64,000 bases of DNA from Phytoactinopolyspora limicola. Lineage in GTDB: Bacteria > Actinomycetota > Actinomycetes > Jiangellales > Jiangellaceae. Below are positions 43,309-52,497 of the stretch, in pieces (position 1 is the first letter of the stretch; every line of letters begins with the position of its first letter). Under the pieces are notes generated by a model. That model saw only the letters and a program-made list of their open reading frames with translations, ran no database searches and was not told where the DNA came from. The translations under genes and the position numbers were made by a program. Location: positions 161,515 through 225,514 of the forward strand of contig NZ_JAAOEN010000005.1 of assembly GCF_011320225.1 (NCBI RefSeq), written 5' to 3'.

Positions 43309-44112
43309 TCAAGGTGTATTCACGGCGGCCCGCAGCGCAGCTCGTTGCCGGAGCAGTTGAACGACCACTTCCTCCGACAGTTCGAGCCCACCGCCGCTCG
43401 GTTCGGCAGGTAGCTGATGGCGATCACCGTGGATCTCCCGGTGCAGCTCCTCCATGTCTTCGTCGAGTTTGGCCGCTGTCACCGCTGCCTCGCGTAGGCC
43501 GGTGAGAAGCTCGCCGGGAACGTGTTTGTCGTACTTGTAGTAGATCTTGTGTTCGAGGCTGGCCCAGAAATCCATGGCGATGGTGCGGAACTGGACCTCC
43601 ACCCGTACCGCCGTTGGTCCGGCGGACAGAAAGACCGGGATCTCGACGATCGCGTGCAGGCTGCGATACCCGTTGTCTTTGGGGTTGCTGATGTAGTCCT
43701 TGACCGTGACCACGTCGACGTCGCGTTGCCCGGTCAACAGGTCGAAGACCCGGAAGGCGTCCGACACGAACGAGCACGTGACGCGGACACCGGCGATATC
43801 GGTGATCTCCTCGCGGATGCGTTCGAAGGTCGGCTCACACCCCTTGCGGCGGACCTTGTCCAGCACACTCTCGGGCGTCTTGAGCCGGGACGACACGTGT
43901 TCGATGGGGTTGTACGAGTGGATGAGCCGAAACTCCTCCTGCAGGATCCGCAACTTGGTCGTGATCTCGTCCATCCCGAACTTGTAGGACAGCATGAAGC
44001 GGGAGAACTCGTCTCTCAGTTGGCGGAACTCGGCGACGACCTCGGCGGCGTCGTTGATGGTCGACGGAGCTGTTGGGCCGCCGACACCGTCCCCCTGTGC
44101 GATGCCTTTCAC
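43309..44112 (-). CDS. Small alarmone synthetase (RelA/SpoT synthetase domain only)
   Basis: The 267-residue product has the (p)ppGpp synthetase domain: DIAGVRVTCSFVSDAFRVFD, then DYISNPKDNGYRSLHAIV and VEVQFRTIAMDFWASLEHK. There is no HD hydrolase domain and no TGS/ACT part, so it is a stand-alone synthetase of the YjbM/YwaC (RelP/RelQ) type. It would make alarmones on transcriptional command. Start GTG 44112 is tentative; the open frame reaches 44235, but the longer N-terminus looks non-coding. Confidence 0.85.
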   Translation of the reverse strand: MKGIAQGDGVGGPTAPSTINDAAEVVAEFRQLRDEFSRFMLSYKFGMDEITTKLRILQEEFRLIHSYNPIEHVSSRLKTPESVLDKVRRKGCEPTFERIREEITDIAGVRVTCSFVSDAFRVFDLLTGQRDVDVVTVKDYISNPKDNGYRSLHAIVEIPVFLSAGPTAVRVEVQFRTIAMDFWASLEHKIYYKYDKHVPGELLTGLREAAVTAAKLDEDMEELHREIHGDRHQLPAEPSGGGLELSEEVVVQLLRQRAALRAAVNTP

Positions 44113-44261
44113 ATCTCCGATGGTACGTGTGTGCCACCTGGCGACGGGCGGTTCGTCGACACAGCTCTGCCGCCGAGGTTCACCGGCCGGCGGGTGACCA
44201 GTGTGGTCGCCCCCGCCGGGTCGAGACTCAGGCACCGTCGGAGCCCGGCGTCGGCCACAGG

Positions 44262-44912
44262 TCAGGTGATGCTCGCCGCCGCAGATTGGAGTCGGGCGAT
44301 CTCCTCCGGTGTCGACATCCGCGAGATAGCGGCGATATCGCAGATGTACTCGCGCTGGTGCGGCGCGAAACGGTTGGCGATCGTCGCCGGATCCTCCAGC
44401 AACACCCGGTAGATCTCAAGGCCTGCCGCGTAGAAGAGATCCACGAGTTTGAACTCGCCATGGACGTTCTTCATGACGTTGTTCGGGTTGTGGTCGAGTC
44501 CGCCCCAGAACGGGACCGACGTTGCCGCCTCCGCGTCGAGACGTTCAGCCTCGTGGCGCACCTGAGTGATCGGATCACCCGGCGACGCGTCGGTCCAGCG
44601 CTGCGCTACCGCGCCGGCCTCCTCCGCGCTCACCGGTAAGAGGAACTCCATCACCGTCAGGCGACCTCCGCCCCCCAACGCGACGTCGAGGTCGATCCGG
44701 GGCAGCATGGGGTTCCCGTCGAGGCCGTGGCATAGCGCCACGAAGACGCCATACGCCGGCTCGAATGGGCTGATCCGAGCGACCTGCGTACCGTCCGGGG
44801 ACCGCCACACCGTCGCCCAGTCACCCAGGCCGCACACACTCCAACCGCTGGCTAGCAGCCGCCCGGCCGCCTCCCGGTGGGGCAGGCCGCTCAACGTCTC
44901 AGACGAGTTCAC
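44262..44912 (-). CDS. Protein of unknown function with kinase-like catalytic-loop pattern
   Basis: The 216-residue protein begins with LASGWSVCGLGDWATVWRSPDG and has the segment GGLDHNPNNVMKN followed by FKLVDLFYAAG, which resembles the catalytic and metal-binding loops of aminoglycoside-phosphotransferase or protein-kinase-like folds (D-x4-N, then a later D). The N-lobe is short, so this is only a distant likeness. Start GTG 44912 is tentative, and the longer open frame to 45383 overlaps the divergent sigma gene. Confidence 0.55.
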   Translation of the reverse strand: MNSSETLSGLPHREAAGRLLASGWSVCGLGDWATVWRSPDGTQVARISPFEPAYGVFVALCHGLDGNPMLPRIDLDVALGGGGRLTVMEFLLPVSAEEAGAVAQRWTDASPGDPITQVRHEAERLDAEAATSVPFWGGLDHNPNNVMKNVHGEFKLVDLFYAAGLEIYRVLLEDPATIANRFAPHQREYICDIAAISRMSTPEEIARLQSAAASIT

Positions 44913-45056
44913 GTTGCGCAGTGTAGGCGCCCGCCTATGCCACGGCGCGTTCGAGGAAGTCGGGGTGTCGGCGGAAACCGGCTGTGGCCGGAGCGGTCCT
45001 GAGGTGGGCCGGGGGCCGGGTTTCCGTTGTCCGCCCCGTCCGTTCCATAGATCCGG

Positions 45057-45608
45057 GTGCCCGTGAACGTGGAACACTACAGAAGCTCGGTGCGGCCGGA
45101 GGCGACTGTGGACCAGGTGGAAGAGTCTTTCCGTGCCTACGTCGGCGCGCGGCTGCCGGCGTTGAAACGGACAGCATGGTTGCTGGTCGGCGACGTTCAC
45201 CTCGCCGAAGACCTCGTTCAGACCGCACTGTCCAAAGCCGCCATGCGTTGGGAACGGATCGTCGCGCAGGGGGACCCGGAGCCATACGTGCGGCGGATCC
45301 TCTACACCGAACATGTTTCGTGGTGGCGGCGCCGCAAGCTCACCGAGGTGTTGGAGTCGGCGCCGGCGGACCAGCTGGAGCACGTCGTCGACGTGCCCAT
45401 GCGGGTCACCCTCGAGCAGGCGCTGGCCAAGCTGACTCCGAAACAGCGGGCGGTGTTGGTGCTGCGCTACTACGAGGACCTCAGCGAGTCACAGGCCGCG
45501 GAACTGCTGAACGTGTCCATCGGGACGGTGCGATCTCAGACGCGGTACGCGCTGGCGCGGCTGAGGACGCTGGCGCCGGAGTTAGCCGACCTGGAGATGA
45601 CCCCATGA
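45057..45608 (+). CDS. SigE-family ECF RNA polymerase sigma factor
   Basis: The 183-residue protein has sigma region 2 (RTAWLLVGDVHLAEDLVQTA, then YTEHVSWWRRR) and region 4 (LTPKQRAVLVLRYYEDLSE, then LNVSIGTVRSQTRYAL). This is the small actinobacterial SigE-type ECF pattern. It overlaps the next gene by four bases; that partner has one membrane segment close to its N-terminus and likely serves as an anti-sigma or sensor protein. The start is GTG 45057; GTG 45063 is possible. Confidence 0.88.
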   Translation: MPVNVEHYRSSVRPEATVDQVEESFRAYVGARLPALKRTAWLLVGDVHLAEDLVQTALSKAAMRWERIVAQGDPEPYVRRILYTEHVSWWRRRKLTEVLESAPADQLEHVVDVPMRVTLEQALAKLTPKQRAVLVLRYYEDLSESQAAELLNVSIGTVRSQTRYALARLRTLAPELADLEMTP

Positions 45609-46984
45609 GTACACGGCTGCGCACCGCATTACGGGAGGCGGCGGACTCGGCTCCGCCGTTCGATCTGACCACGGACCCGTGGGCGCGGGGTCGCCGGGTG
45701 CGACGACGCCGGCAGATTCAGGTAGTGGGGGCACTCGTCGGCGCCGGGATGCTGGTCGCGGCCTTGGTGCTGGGCGGGGTGCCCCAGTTGTCGAGCGACG
45801 CACCACCGCCGGCCGGCCCCACACCGACGGAAGCCACCCTGCCGGACCGTCTGTTCGATGCGCCGCGTGACATCCCCGACCTCCGGGACGATCCACTGGG
45901 TGGCCCCGCCGCCGTGGTGTATTGGGGGGCAGCACCGATCAGGACCGGGTTGTGGTCCACGTCGTCGTATATTCCGCTTGTCGTCGGTGCGGAACGGGAC
46001 GTCGTCCGGGCGGTCCGTGAGTTGGATGGCCGCGGAGACCGGGTCGCCCTATCGCCGGACGGCACTCGGCTGGCAGCATCAGCTGATTCCTATCCCGACC
46101 CGGATGACGGGCCGAGTGTGCTCATCACCGACCTGGTCAGCGGGCGCACCGAGAGGTTCGAGGTGCCCGACCTGCCGTCGGGCGGCAGTATTGAACGGCT
46201 GACGTGGGCACCGGATAGCCGGGAGCTGCTGGTTCAGGTGGCGGTGGTGACCCAATGGCTCGACGAGGGGGCCTACCGCGCCGACGATCGCGACGCGGTT
46301 CTCGACAGCCATGCTGGCGAGTGGCGTATACGCGCCCACGGCACACCACTGGCGGTGTCGCGGGACGGCCGGCTGGAGCTGCGCTGGGCCGGAGACTACG
46401 GAGACCTGGTTGTTGCCCGCAGCGACGGTCCGGCACAGGCCACGCTTGAGATGTCAACGCCGGAGCTGCTTGTGGAAGGACTAGCCGTCGGGGCGCACCA
46501 AGCGGCGGCCTTCTCACCGGATGGTGAGTCCGTCGCCGTGTGGGCTGTGGGAGACGATAACGTTCCGCCCGACGGATATAACCCACATTCTCTCGAGGTG
46601 TTCGCCACAACGACGGGTAGCCACCTGGGCACCGTCGAGCTTGGCGGTCTGGGTGGAGGCAGCCTTCTGGGCTGGGGCGAAACCGGACTACTGGGGCTCA
46701 TCCCCCACTCGGATCGCGGGACGCGCTTTGTCCGATTCGATGTCTCGGACCTTCCCGAGGTGTCGAGTGAGACCATCGTCAGGCAAGTCCACACGTCGAC
46801 AGAGATAGCCGTGTGGTCGGCCCTCGTGCCGACGGTCTTCCTGGATGCCGACGTGCGGACAGCGGAGCCGCCGTCCGCGCGGTTCACCTGGGTGCCGTGG
46901 ATCCCGTGGCTGCTCGGAGGTGCTGTTCTTGTTGTTGTGTTGGTTGGGCTCTACCAGGTACGTCGTCGGCGGTTGGCGCGTTGA
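45605..46984 (+). CDS. Membrane-anchored beta-propeller-like protein, probable partner of the SigE-type sigma
   Basis: The 459-residue protein has an N-terminal cytoplasmic stretch (about 1-38, MSTRLRTALREAADSA), a membrane segment (about 39-60), a long outside part with propeller-like repeats (VALSPDGTRLAASADS, LTWAPDSRELLVQV, AAFSPDGESVAVWAV) and a second membrane segment close to the C-terminus with a basic end. The S/APDG repeats are like WD40/TolB-type blades. The four-base overlap with the sigma gene suggests a regulatory pair. Confidence 0.78.
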   Translation: MSTRLRTALREAADSAPPFDLTTDPWARGRRVRRRRQIQVVGALVGAGMLVAALVLGGVPQLSSDAPPPAGPTPTEATLPDRLFDAPRDIPDLRDDPLGGPAAVVYWGAAPIRTGLWSTSSYIPLVVGAERDVVRAVRELDGRGDRVALSPDGTRLAASADSYPDPDDGPSVLITDLVSGRTERFEVPDLPSGGSIERLTWAPDSRELLVQVAVVTQWLDEGAYRADDRDAVLDSHAGEWRIRAHGTPLAVSRDGRLELRWAGDYGDLVVARSDGPAQATLEMSTPELLVEGLAVGAHQAAAFSPDGESVAVWAVGDDNVPPDGYNPHSLEVFATTTGSHLGTVELGGLGGGSLLGWGETGLLGLIPHSDRGTRFVRFDVSDLPEVSSETIVRQVHTSTEIAVWSALVPTVFLDADVRTAEPPSARFTWVPWIPWLLGGAVLVVVLVGLYQVRRRRLAR

Positions 46985-47102
46985 AAGCACAGCCCGGTGG
47001 TACGGCGGAAAAAATTCTGTACGTGATGTCGATTCTGGAGTTCCGCCGTTCGACCTGAGGGTGAGAGGGTCCGAAAGAGGACCTGCAACGTAGGAGGCAA
47101 CC

Positions 47103-47522
47103 GTGAAGTACATGCTGATCATGCGGGCGACCGACGAGGCATACGCGGCATTCCAGGACGTCGACTTCGACGAGATCCTCGAGGCCATGGGCCGGTTCAA
47201 TGACGAGATGATCTCGGCCGGCGTTCTCGTGGCCGCGGAAGGCCTCGACGATGCGGCCGAAGGTGTCGTCGTCGACTTCTCTTCCGAACCACCTGTTGTT
47301 ACCGATGGGCCGTATGGCGAGACCAAAGAGCTCTTCGGTGGGTTCTGGATCCTCGACGTCGCCTCCAAAGAAGAAGCTGTCGCGTGGGCCAAACGGGCCC
47401 CCATGACTGGCCCCGGCATGAAGACCGAGATCCGTCGGGTGACGAGTATCGACGAGTTTCCGCAGGACAACGAGTGGATCCAGAAGGAGCGTGCGTGGCG
47501 GGAATCGACCGGCCAGCGGTGA
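47103..47522 (+). CDS. YCII/DGPF-domain protein
   Basis: The 139-residue protein starts MKYMLIMRATDEAYAAF and contains VTDGPYGETKELFGGFWILD, the DGPF-type signature of YCII-related proteins. In many actinomycetes and other bacteria these genes sit directly before ECF42-type sigma factors, as here, where the sigma start overlaps this stop. Its molecular job is not settled. AGGAGG precedes the GTG start. Confidence 0.9.
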   Translation: MKYMLIMRATDEAYAAFQDVDFDEILEAMGRFNDEMISAGVLVAAEGLDDAAEGVVVDFSSEPPVVTDGPYGETKELFGGFWILDVASKEEAVAWAKRAPMTGPGMKTEIRRVTSIDEFPQDNEWIQKERAWRESTGQR

Positions 47523-48814
47523 CCCCATCCGGTAGCGGCCGCAAGGCCGTAGAGGCTGTGTGGCGCATCGAGTCGGCGCGCATCGTCGGCACACTGGCCC
47601 GGTACACCGGTGACTTCCCGATGGCTGAGGATCTGGCGCAGGAGGCGCTGGCCGAGGCGCTTGTCACCTGGCCTCGGGAAGGTGTGCCACGCAACCCTGC
47701 CGGTTGGCTGCTCACCGTGGGCCGTCGGCGGGCGATCGACGCCTTCCGCCGCCGCTCCGCACTCGACGAACGGTACGCCGCCCTCGCCCGTGAGCTGGGT
47801 GAGGGCGGCGTCGCCTCAGGCCGGACCGGAGTGTCCGCGGGGGCATCCCGGCCGGACAGCGACCTATTGTGGGACCCCGATCGCATCGATGACGATCAAC
47901 TGGCGCTGATGTTCCTGGCGTGTCACCCGGTGTTGTCGCGGGAGTCGCAAGTTGCACTCACCCTCCGGGTACTCGGTGGTCTCAACAGTGACGAGATCGC
48001 CAGAGCGTTCCTCATTCCAACAGCCACGGTGCAAGCGCGCATCACCCGGGCGAAGAAGACTCTCGCCGCGGCCAAGGTGCCGTTCGATATCCCGCCGGCC
48101 GACGAGCGTCGACGCCGGCTTGGCTCGGTGCTGAGCGTTCTCTACGTGATCTTCACCGAGGGGTCGACTGCCACGTCGGGAGATGACTGGATACGTCCGG
48201 ATCTGGCCCGTGAGGCGGTCCGCCTGGCGCGGATTCTGGCGAGGTTGGTGCCTGAACAGCCGGAGACGTATGGCCTGCTCGCGCTGCTCGAACTCACCGC
48301 GGCCCGGTTCCCCGCACGTACTGGCGACGACGGTGAACCTGTGCTCTTGGAAGATCAAGATCGACGGCGCTGGGACCACGGGGGGATCCGACGCGGGCGT
48401 GCCGCTCTGGCGCAAGCCCAACGCGTGGGCAACGGGATCGGAGCGTACGGCCTGCAAGCGTTGATCGCCGAGTGTCATGCGGTGGCACCCTCGGTGGAGG
48501 CCACCGACTGGGAGCGGATCGTCCGGCTCTACGAGATGTTGTGCCAGCTGACCCCTGCTCCGATCATCAGGCTGAACCAGGCCGTGGCGATCTCGATGTC
48601 GCAGGGCCCGGCCGCCGCGCTGCAGCGCGTCGATGAGCTGGCCGACAGCGGTAGCCTGACCGGCTCACACCTGTTGCCAAGCGTCCGTGGCGAGTTGCTG
48701 TCCCGTCTGGGGCGACCGGACGACGCGCGGCGCGAGTTCGACCGCGCTATCGACCTCTGCGGGAACGAACGTGAGCGGAACCTGCTGGCGCGAAAGATCG
48801 CCGCCTTGGGTTGA
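47519..48814 (+). CDS. ECF42-type sigma factor with long C-terminal helical extension
   Basis: The 431-residue protein has sigma region 2 (FPMAEDLAQEALAEALVTW, then PAGWLLTVGRRRAIDAFRR), region 4 (SRESQVALTLRVLGGLNSD, then IPTATVQARITRAKK) and a long alpha-helical, TPR-like tail of about 240 residues, ending with RPDDARREFDRAI. This and the DGPF gene before it define the ECF42 group, where the tail is needed for activity. The GTG start overlaps the DGPF stop. Confidence 0.9.
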   Translation: MTPSGSGRKAVEAVWRIESARIVGTLARYTGDFPMAEDLAQEALAEALVTWPREGVPRNPAGWLLTVGRRRAIDAFRRRSALDERYAALARELGEGGVASGRTGVSAGASRPDSDLLWDPDRIDDDQLALMFLACHPVLSRESQVALTLRVLGGLNSDEIARAFLIPTATVQARITRAKKTLAAAKVPFDIPPADERRRRLGSVLSVLYVIFTEGSTATSGDDWIRPDLAREAVRLARILARLVPEQPETYGLLALLELTAARFPARTGDDGEPVLLEDQDRRRWDHGGIRRGRAALAQAQRVGNGIGAYGLQALIAECHAVAPSVEATDWERIVRLYEMLCQLTPAPIIRLNQAVAISMSQGPAAALQRVDELADSGSLTGSHLLPSVRGELLSRLGRPDDARREFDRAIDLCGNERERNLLARKIAALG

Positions 48815-49029
48815 CCCTCGTCGGCCGCCGCAGACGGGAATAGCCGGGTGGCGTCAAGCCACGGCGGACTGCTCAGTTCCGTCAAGGCCAATGTCGCACC
48901 TGTTGATTCCACTAATCCACCGCGTCGACGTAGGTGGTCCTTGTGGCGGCGACGATCCACTCGGCGGACAACTGACGCTCTGGATCAATAGGCTGGCACC
49001 GCCGACCTGCGCCGCGAGATCATCGGGTT

Positions 49030-49614
49030 GTGAGTGACACGCTTGTTCGGGCGTTCCCGAAGCACCTGGCCAGCGTGGCGGCTCGGGTCGCCGCCGGGCT
49101 GCCCCCGGCTCGACTGGAACCCGTCGGCTCGGTGGCGACGAGCCAGGCCGGGCAGTGGCCCCAGCTCAGGGTGATGGGTGAACCCGTCGTCATTCCCATC
49201 CGGATCTACCATCCGGAACCTCCCGAGGAGTTCCTCGCGGGATTGAACGATGCCGAACGCACCGTGCTGGCGTGCCTGTACACCCGGCAGCACAACGGCT
49301 TCGTACGTCAGCGGTGGTTGGCTCACGTGTTTTCCTCGGATGAAGCGTGGGTGGTTCCGTTCGTCGTTCAGCTGCTCGGGGAGTACGTCATCGAGATCTG
49401 TCGTGACGTCGAGACCTTCGTCCTGGACGTGCTGCCCGGACGCCCTGTGTTGCGCCGGAACATCGCGACCTTCCTGGCGGACAACCCGTCGTTCCTCGAG
49501 CTGACCGAATGCCGGGCGGTCAGCTACTGGGCGTGTTACTACCGGTACCGGTTGCCGCTGAGGGGGACCTATCCAGCACTGACGGCGTTGGATGCGTTGC
49601 GCGGGCCTTCATGA
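49030..49614 (+). CDS. Hypothetical protein
   Basis: The 194-residue protein starts at GTG 49030 and shows strong G/C in third codon positions. It contains IRIYHPEPPEEFLAGLNDAE followed by a helical part (TVLACLYTRQHNGFVRQRW) and a Tyr-rich end (SYWACYYRYRL). I recognise no family; the middle suggests a small helical domain found in other actinobacterial proteins of unknown role. A 215-bp gap with nothing notable precedes it. Confidence 0.65.
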   Translation: MSDTLVRAFPKHLASVAARVAAGLPPARLEPVGSVATSQAGQWPQLRVMGEPVVIPIRIYHPEPPEEFLAGLNDAERTVLACLYTRQHNGFVRQRWLAHVFSSDEAWVVPFVVQLLGEYVIEICRDVETFVLDVLPGRPVLRRNIATFLADNPSFLELTECRAVSYWACYYRYRLPLRGTYPALTALDALRGPS

Positions 49615-49971
49615 GCGGAAGGTACGCACCGAGCGGACGGCGAGGACGATCGAGTTGACGATGAGCTGGCACGTCACTCCGGCGCCGAGGACAACGGCGA
49701 TGCTTGTTGCTTCCGCGATAGGGCCGGCGATAGCCAATCCGATGGGGCCGACGCTGTAGGCGCCGAAGGTGACGTAGGACATGACGCGGGAGAGCGATTC
49801 GGGTGGTACACGACGCTGGATCGTGGTGATGACGAGGGTGTTGAACAGGGCCGAGCTGATCCCTGCGATGAAGGCACAGGCGACGACACGGGGTCTCCGA
49901 CGAGACCCATCGATGATCGACAACGCCGATCCGAAGGTGGCGCCCGGAGACGTTTCATCCGTTCGCGCGAT
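49609..49971 (-). pseudogene. Truncated MFS transporter, C-terminal part only
   Basis: The minus-strand frame encodes the last three to four membrane segments of a major facilitator: VVACAFIAGISSALFNTLVI, then PPESLSRVMSYVTFGAYSVG and GLAIAGPIAEATSIAVVLG. No start or first nine segments exist: the frame meets the stop codon of the LysR gene at about 49972. A TTG at 49923 could start a 104-residue protein but this would not be a transporter. It is best read as the 3' remnant of a deleted gene. Confidence 0.72.
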
Positions 49972-50835
49972 CTATTCGATGGTGTCGAGGAAGGCACGTG
50001 CGGCTGCGCTGGGGTTGAAGTCGCTCCAGGCGAGGTATTCGGCGCGGGACGGACCGTCGGTGATCGGGATGGTGACGAGTGCGGGTTCGGCCGGCGCGTA
50101 TCTGGATGGCAGGAGAGTGACGGCGAGGTTCTGCCGGACCAGCCCGATCATGAGATCGACGGCCATCGCCTCGAACTCCACGTCGCGATGGATACCTGCT
50201 GCCGCGAAGGCGAGATCGCTTTGGGTGCGGCCCGGGCTTCCGGCGGGAAAGTCGGCGAAGGTCTCCTGCGCGAGGTCGACGAGCTGCACCTCACTCCGCT
50301 CGGCAAGCGGGTGCTCACGGCTCATCACGGCGACATGCCGGTCGGTGGCCAGGAGCCGCCAGGCGACTCCGCGCGGCTGACGATTCTCTGGAAGGCCGAG
50401 CATGCCGACATCGAGGTCTCCGTCGGAGATGGCGGCTTCTATCGTGTCGCTGCCGGCGACGCGCAGTGCTATCCGGACGGCGGGGTGCAGCCGCCGGAAC
50501 GCGCCGAGCGCACTGGGCACATCAATCGCGGTTGTTGTGGGGATCACTCCTACTCTCAGCCGGCCCCGCACCTGGCCGGTGACGGCTGCGGCGTCTGCCG
50601 CCGCGCGCTCCGCGGCCTCGATACTCGCCCGCGCTGCGGGCAGGAACGCCTCGCCGGCCGGCGTCAGCTCCACTCGGCGGCTGGATCGTGCGAACAGTGC
50701 CACACCCAGTTCCGTCTCCAGTGCCTTGATCTGGTGGCTGAGCGCCGACTGTACAACGAAGGATCGAGCCGCCGCGCGGGTGAAGTTGGCTTCCTCCGCT
50801 ACGGCGACGACGTACCGCAACTGTCGTAGCTCCAT
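49972..50835 (-). CDS. LysR-family transcriptional regulator
   Basis: The 287-residue protein is a standard LysR member: MELRQLRYVVAVAEEANFTR at the start, helix-turn-helix to SHQIKALETELGVALFAR, and a substrate-binding domain from about residue 90. It is divergent from an EamA transporter gene with 79 bases between, and a T-N11-A dyad lies five bases before its own start. It most likely controls the exporter and itself. Confidence 0.88.
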   Translation of the reverse strand: MELRQLRYVVAVAEEANFTRAAARSFVVQSALSHQIKALETELGVALFARSSRRVELTPAGEAFLPAARASIEAAERAAADAAAVTGQVRGRLRVGVIPTTTAIDVPSALGAFRRLHPAVRIALRVAGSDTIEAAISDGDLDVGMLGLPENRQPRGVAWRLLATDRHVAVMSREHPLAERSEVQLVDLAQETFADFPAGSPGRTQSDLAFAAAGIHRDVEFEAMAVDLMIGLVRQNLAVTLLPSRYAPAEPALVTIPITDGPSRAEYLAWSDFNPSAAARAFLDTIE

Positions 50836-50839
50836 ACAG

Positions 50840-50858
50840 CTATCTTGTCTGTAGATAG
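50840..50858. promoter_or_regulatory. LysR-type T-N11-A operator in the divergent LysR/EamA promoter
   Basis: CTATCT-N7-AGATAG is a perfect six-base-arm dyad that includes a T-N11-A box, the usual LysR contact pattern. It is placed for autorepression and for activation of the EamA gene. Confidence 0.55.
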
Positions 50859-50914
50859 TTAGTATGACAAGTATGTGTTGGACTCATCAATGCTGTTGAT
50901 TGCACGATTGATCC

Positions 50915-51850
50915 ATGACGATCGCGACGGCGCCACCTCCGGCACCTCTCCAGACAACTCCTTCCGGCAGCGCCCCCAGGCAGTCCGGGTTGATCGCACT
51001 GACCGCCATCGCTCCGGCGGTGTGGGGCACCACATACATCGTGACGACCGAACTGCTGCCCGCCGGACACCCGATGTTCGCCGGGTTGATGCGGGCGCTT
51101 CCCGCCGGCATCCTGGCGCTGCTCATCACGCGGGCCCTGCCGCGTGGCGATTGGTGGTGGAAGATCGCGGTGTTGGGCACGCTGAACATCGGGCTGTTCT
51201 TCCCCCTCCTGTTCCTCGCCGCGGAGCGGCTGCCCGGCGGCGCGGCCGCGACCTTGGGCGCGACCCAGCCGATCCTCGTCGCCTTCCTCGTCGTCATGGT
51301 CCTCGGTGAACGGCTCTCCAAATGGCGGGTGAGCTGGGGCGTCGTCGGTGTGATCGGTGTCGGTATGGTGGTGCTCGGCCCGGGCGCGGCGCTCGACCCG
51401 ATCGGCGTACTCGCTGGGCTCGCCGGTGCCGCGTCGATGGGCACGGGTGTTGTCCTCACCAAACGGTGGGGGCGGCCCGAAGGTGTCAGCGCGCTTACCC
51501 TCGCCGGCTGGCAACTCACGGCGGGAGGCCTGGTTCTGCTCATCCCCACCCTGTACTTCGAGGGAATCCCGGCCGGCATCGACGGGGCCGCCGTCGGCGG
51601 TTACGTATGGCTCGGGTTAACCGGAGGGCTCATCGCTTACACCCTCTGGTTCGCTGGTATCCGCCGCCTTCAGGTGACCGCCACCGCGCTCCTCGGGCTG
51701 CTGTCCCCGCTCGTCGCCGCCACCCTCGGCGCTTTGTTCCTCGGTGAGACTCTCACCGCCATCCAGCTCGGCGGATTCGTCCTGGCTCTCGCGGCCATGC
51801 TCGCCGGCCAAATGACCCCGCACTCCAAGAAAGGACACCAAAACCGATGA
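50915..51850 (+). CDS. EamA-family (DMT) transporter
   Basis: The 311-residue protein has ten hydrophobic segments in two similar halves, typical of EamA drug/metabolite exporters: LTAIAPAVWGTTYIVTTELL near the start, and a second half from LAGLAGAASMGTGVVLTKRW, ending with LLGLLSPLVAATLGALFLGE. Substrate unknown; family members export amino acids or metabolites. It overlaps the next gene by four bases. Confidence 0.88.
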   Translation: MTIATAPPPAPLQTTPSGSAPRQSGLIALTAIAPAVWGTTYIVTTELLPAGHPMFAGLMRALPAGILALLITRALPRGDWWWKIAVLGTLNIGLFFPLLFLAAERLPGGAAATLGATQPILVAFLVVMVLGERLSKWRVSWGVVGVIGVGMVVLGPGAALDPIGVLAGLAGAASMGTGVVLTKRWGRPEGVSALTLAGWQLTAGGLVLLIPTLYFEGIPAGIDGAAVGGYVWLGLTGGLIAYTLWFAGIRRLQVTATALLGLLSPLVAATLGALFLGETLTAIQLGGFVLALAAMLAGQMTPHSKKGHQNR

Positions 51851-52497
51851 GAATCTCCGTCTTCGGTGCAACCGGAATGGCTGGCAGCGCGGTCGTCGCG
51901 GAGGCGCTGAGCCGCGGCCACGACGTCACCGCCATCTCTCGCAAACCACCCGGCGACGCTGCCCATGAGCGGCTCAGCGTTCTGGGGCTCGACGTAACCG
52001 GCCCCGACGCTCTCGATCCGGTGCTCGCGGAGTCCGATGTGGCAGTCGTGACGATCCGGCTGGCCGCCGGAGAGGAAGACCTCCTAGCTCCCACGACCAC
52101 CAGGTTCCTCGATGCCGCTGAGCGGACGGAAACCCGGGTGCTCGTGATCGGTGGTGCGGGTCCGCTCCGGTCGCCCCGCCATCCAGGTCTTCTCGTCGTT
52201 GATGATCCGGCCTACGTGCCGGCCGCGTGGCGGGCCGTCGCCGGGGCAAGTATCGCTCAGCTCCAGGCTTGCATGCAGCATCAGTACCGCGGATGGGTCT
52301 ACCTGAGCCCGCCCGCCGTTCTAGAACCCGGGCCACGCACAGGTGCGTATCGCCGTGGCACGACGCGACTTCTGACCGATGCCGACGGGCAATCCCAGAT
52401 CACCGCGGCCGACCTCGCTATCGCGGTCAGCGACGAGATCGAAACGCCAAGTGGCGAGCACCACTTCACCGTGGCGGAACAGGTGTACCGACGGTGA
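51847..52497 (+). CDS. NAD(P)-binding oxidoreductase, atypical SDR (NAD(P)H-binding family)
   Basis: The 216-residue protein has the atypical SDR start RISVFGATGMAGSAVVAEAL with the TGxxGxxG-like motif, a strand segment VLVIGGAGPLRS and a C-terminal part with YLSPPAVLEPGPRTG. It lacks the YxxxK pair of classic SDRs. It may be a flavin- or quinone-type reductase or a binding protein. The ATG overlaps the EamA stop. Its end overlaps the convergent MFS gene by 32 bases. Confidence 0.82.
   Translation: MRISVFGATGMAGSAVVAEALSRGHDVTAISRKPPGDAAHERLSVLGLDVTGPDALDPVLAESDVAVVTIRLAAGEEDLLAPTTTRFLDAAERTETRVLVIGGAGPLRSPRHPGLLVVDDPAYVPAAWRAVAGASIAQLQACMQHQYRGWVYLSPPAVLEPGPRTGAYRRGTTRLLTDADGQSQITAADLAIAVSDEIETPSGEHHFTVAEQVYRR

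Noticed and set aside
44984-45604. N-terminal extension of the propeller-type membrane protein
   Set aside because: This part overlaps the SigE-type sigma gene in another frame and lacks domain features; the ATG at 45605 gives a sound start.
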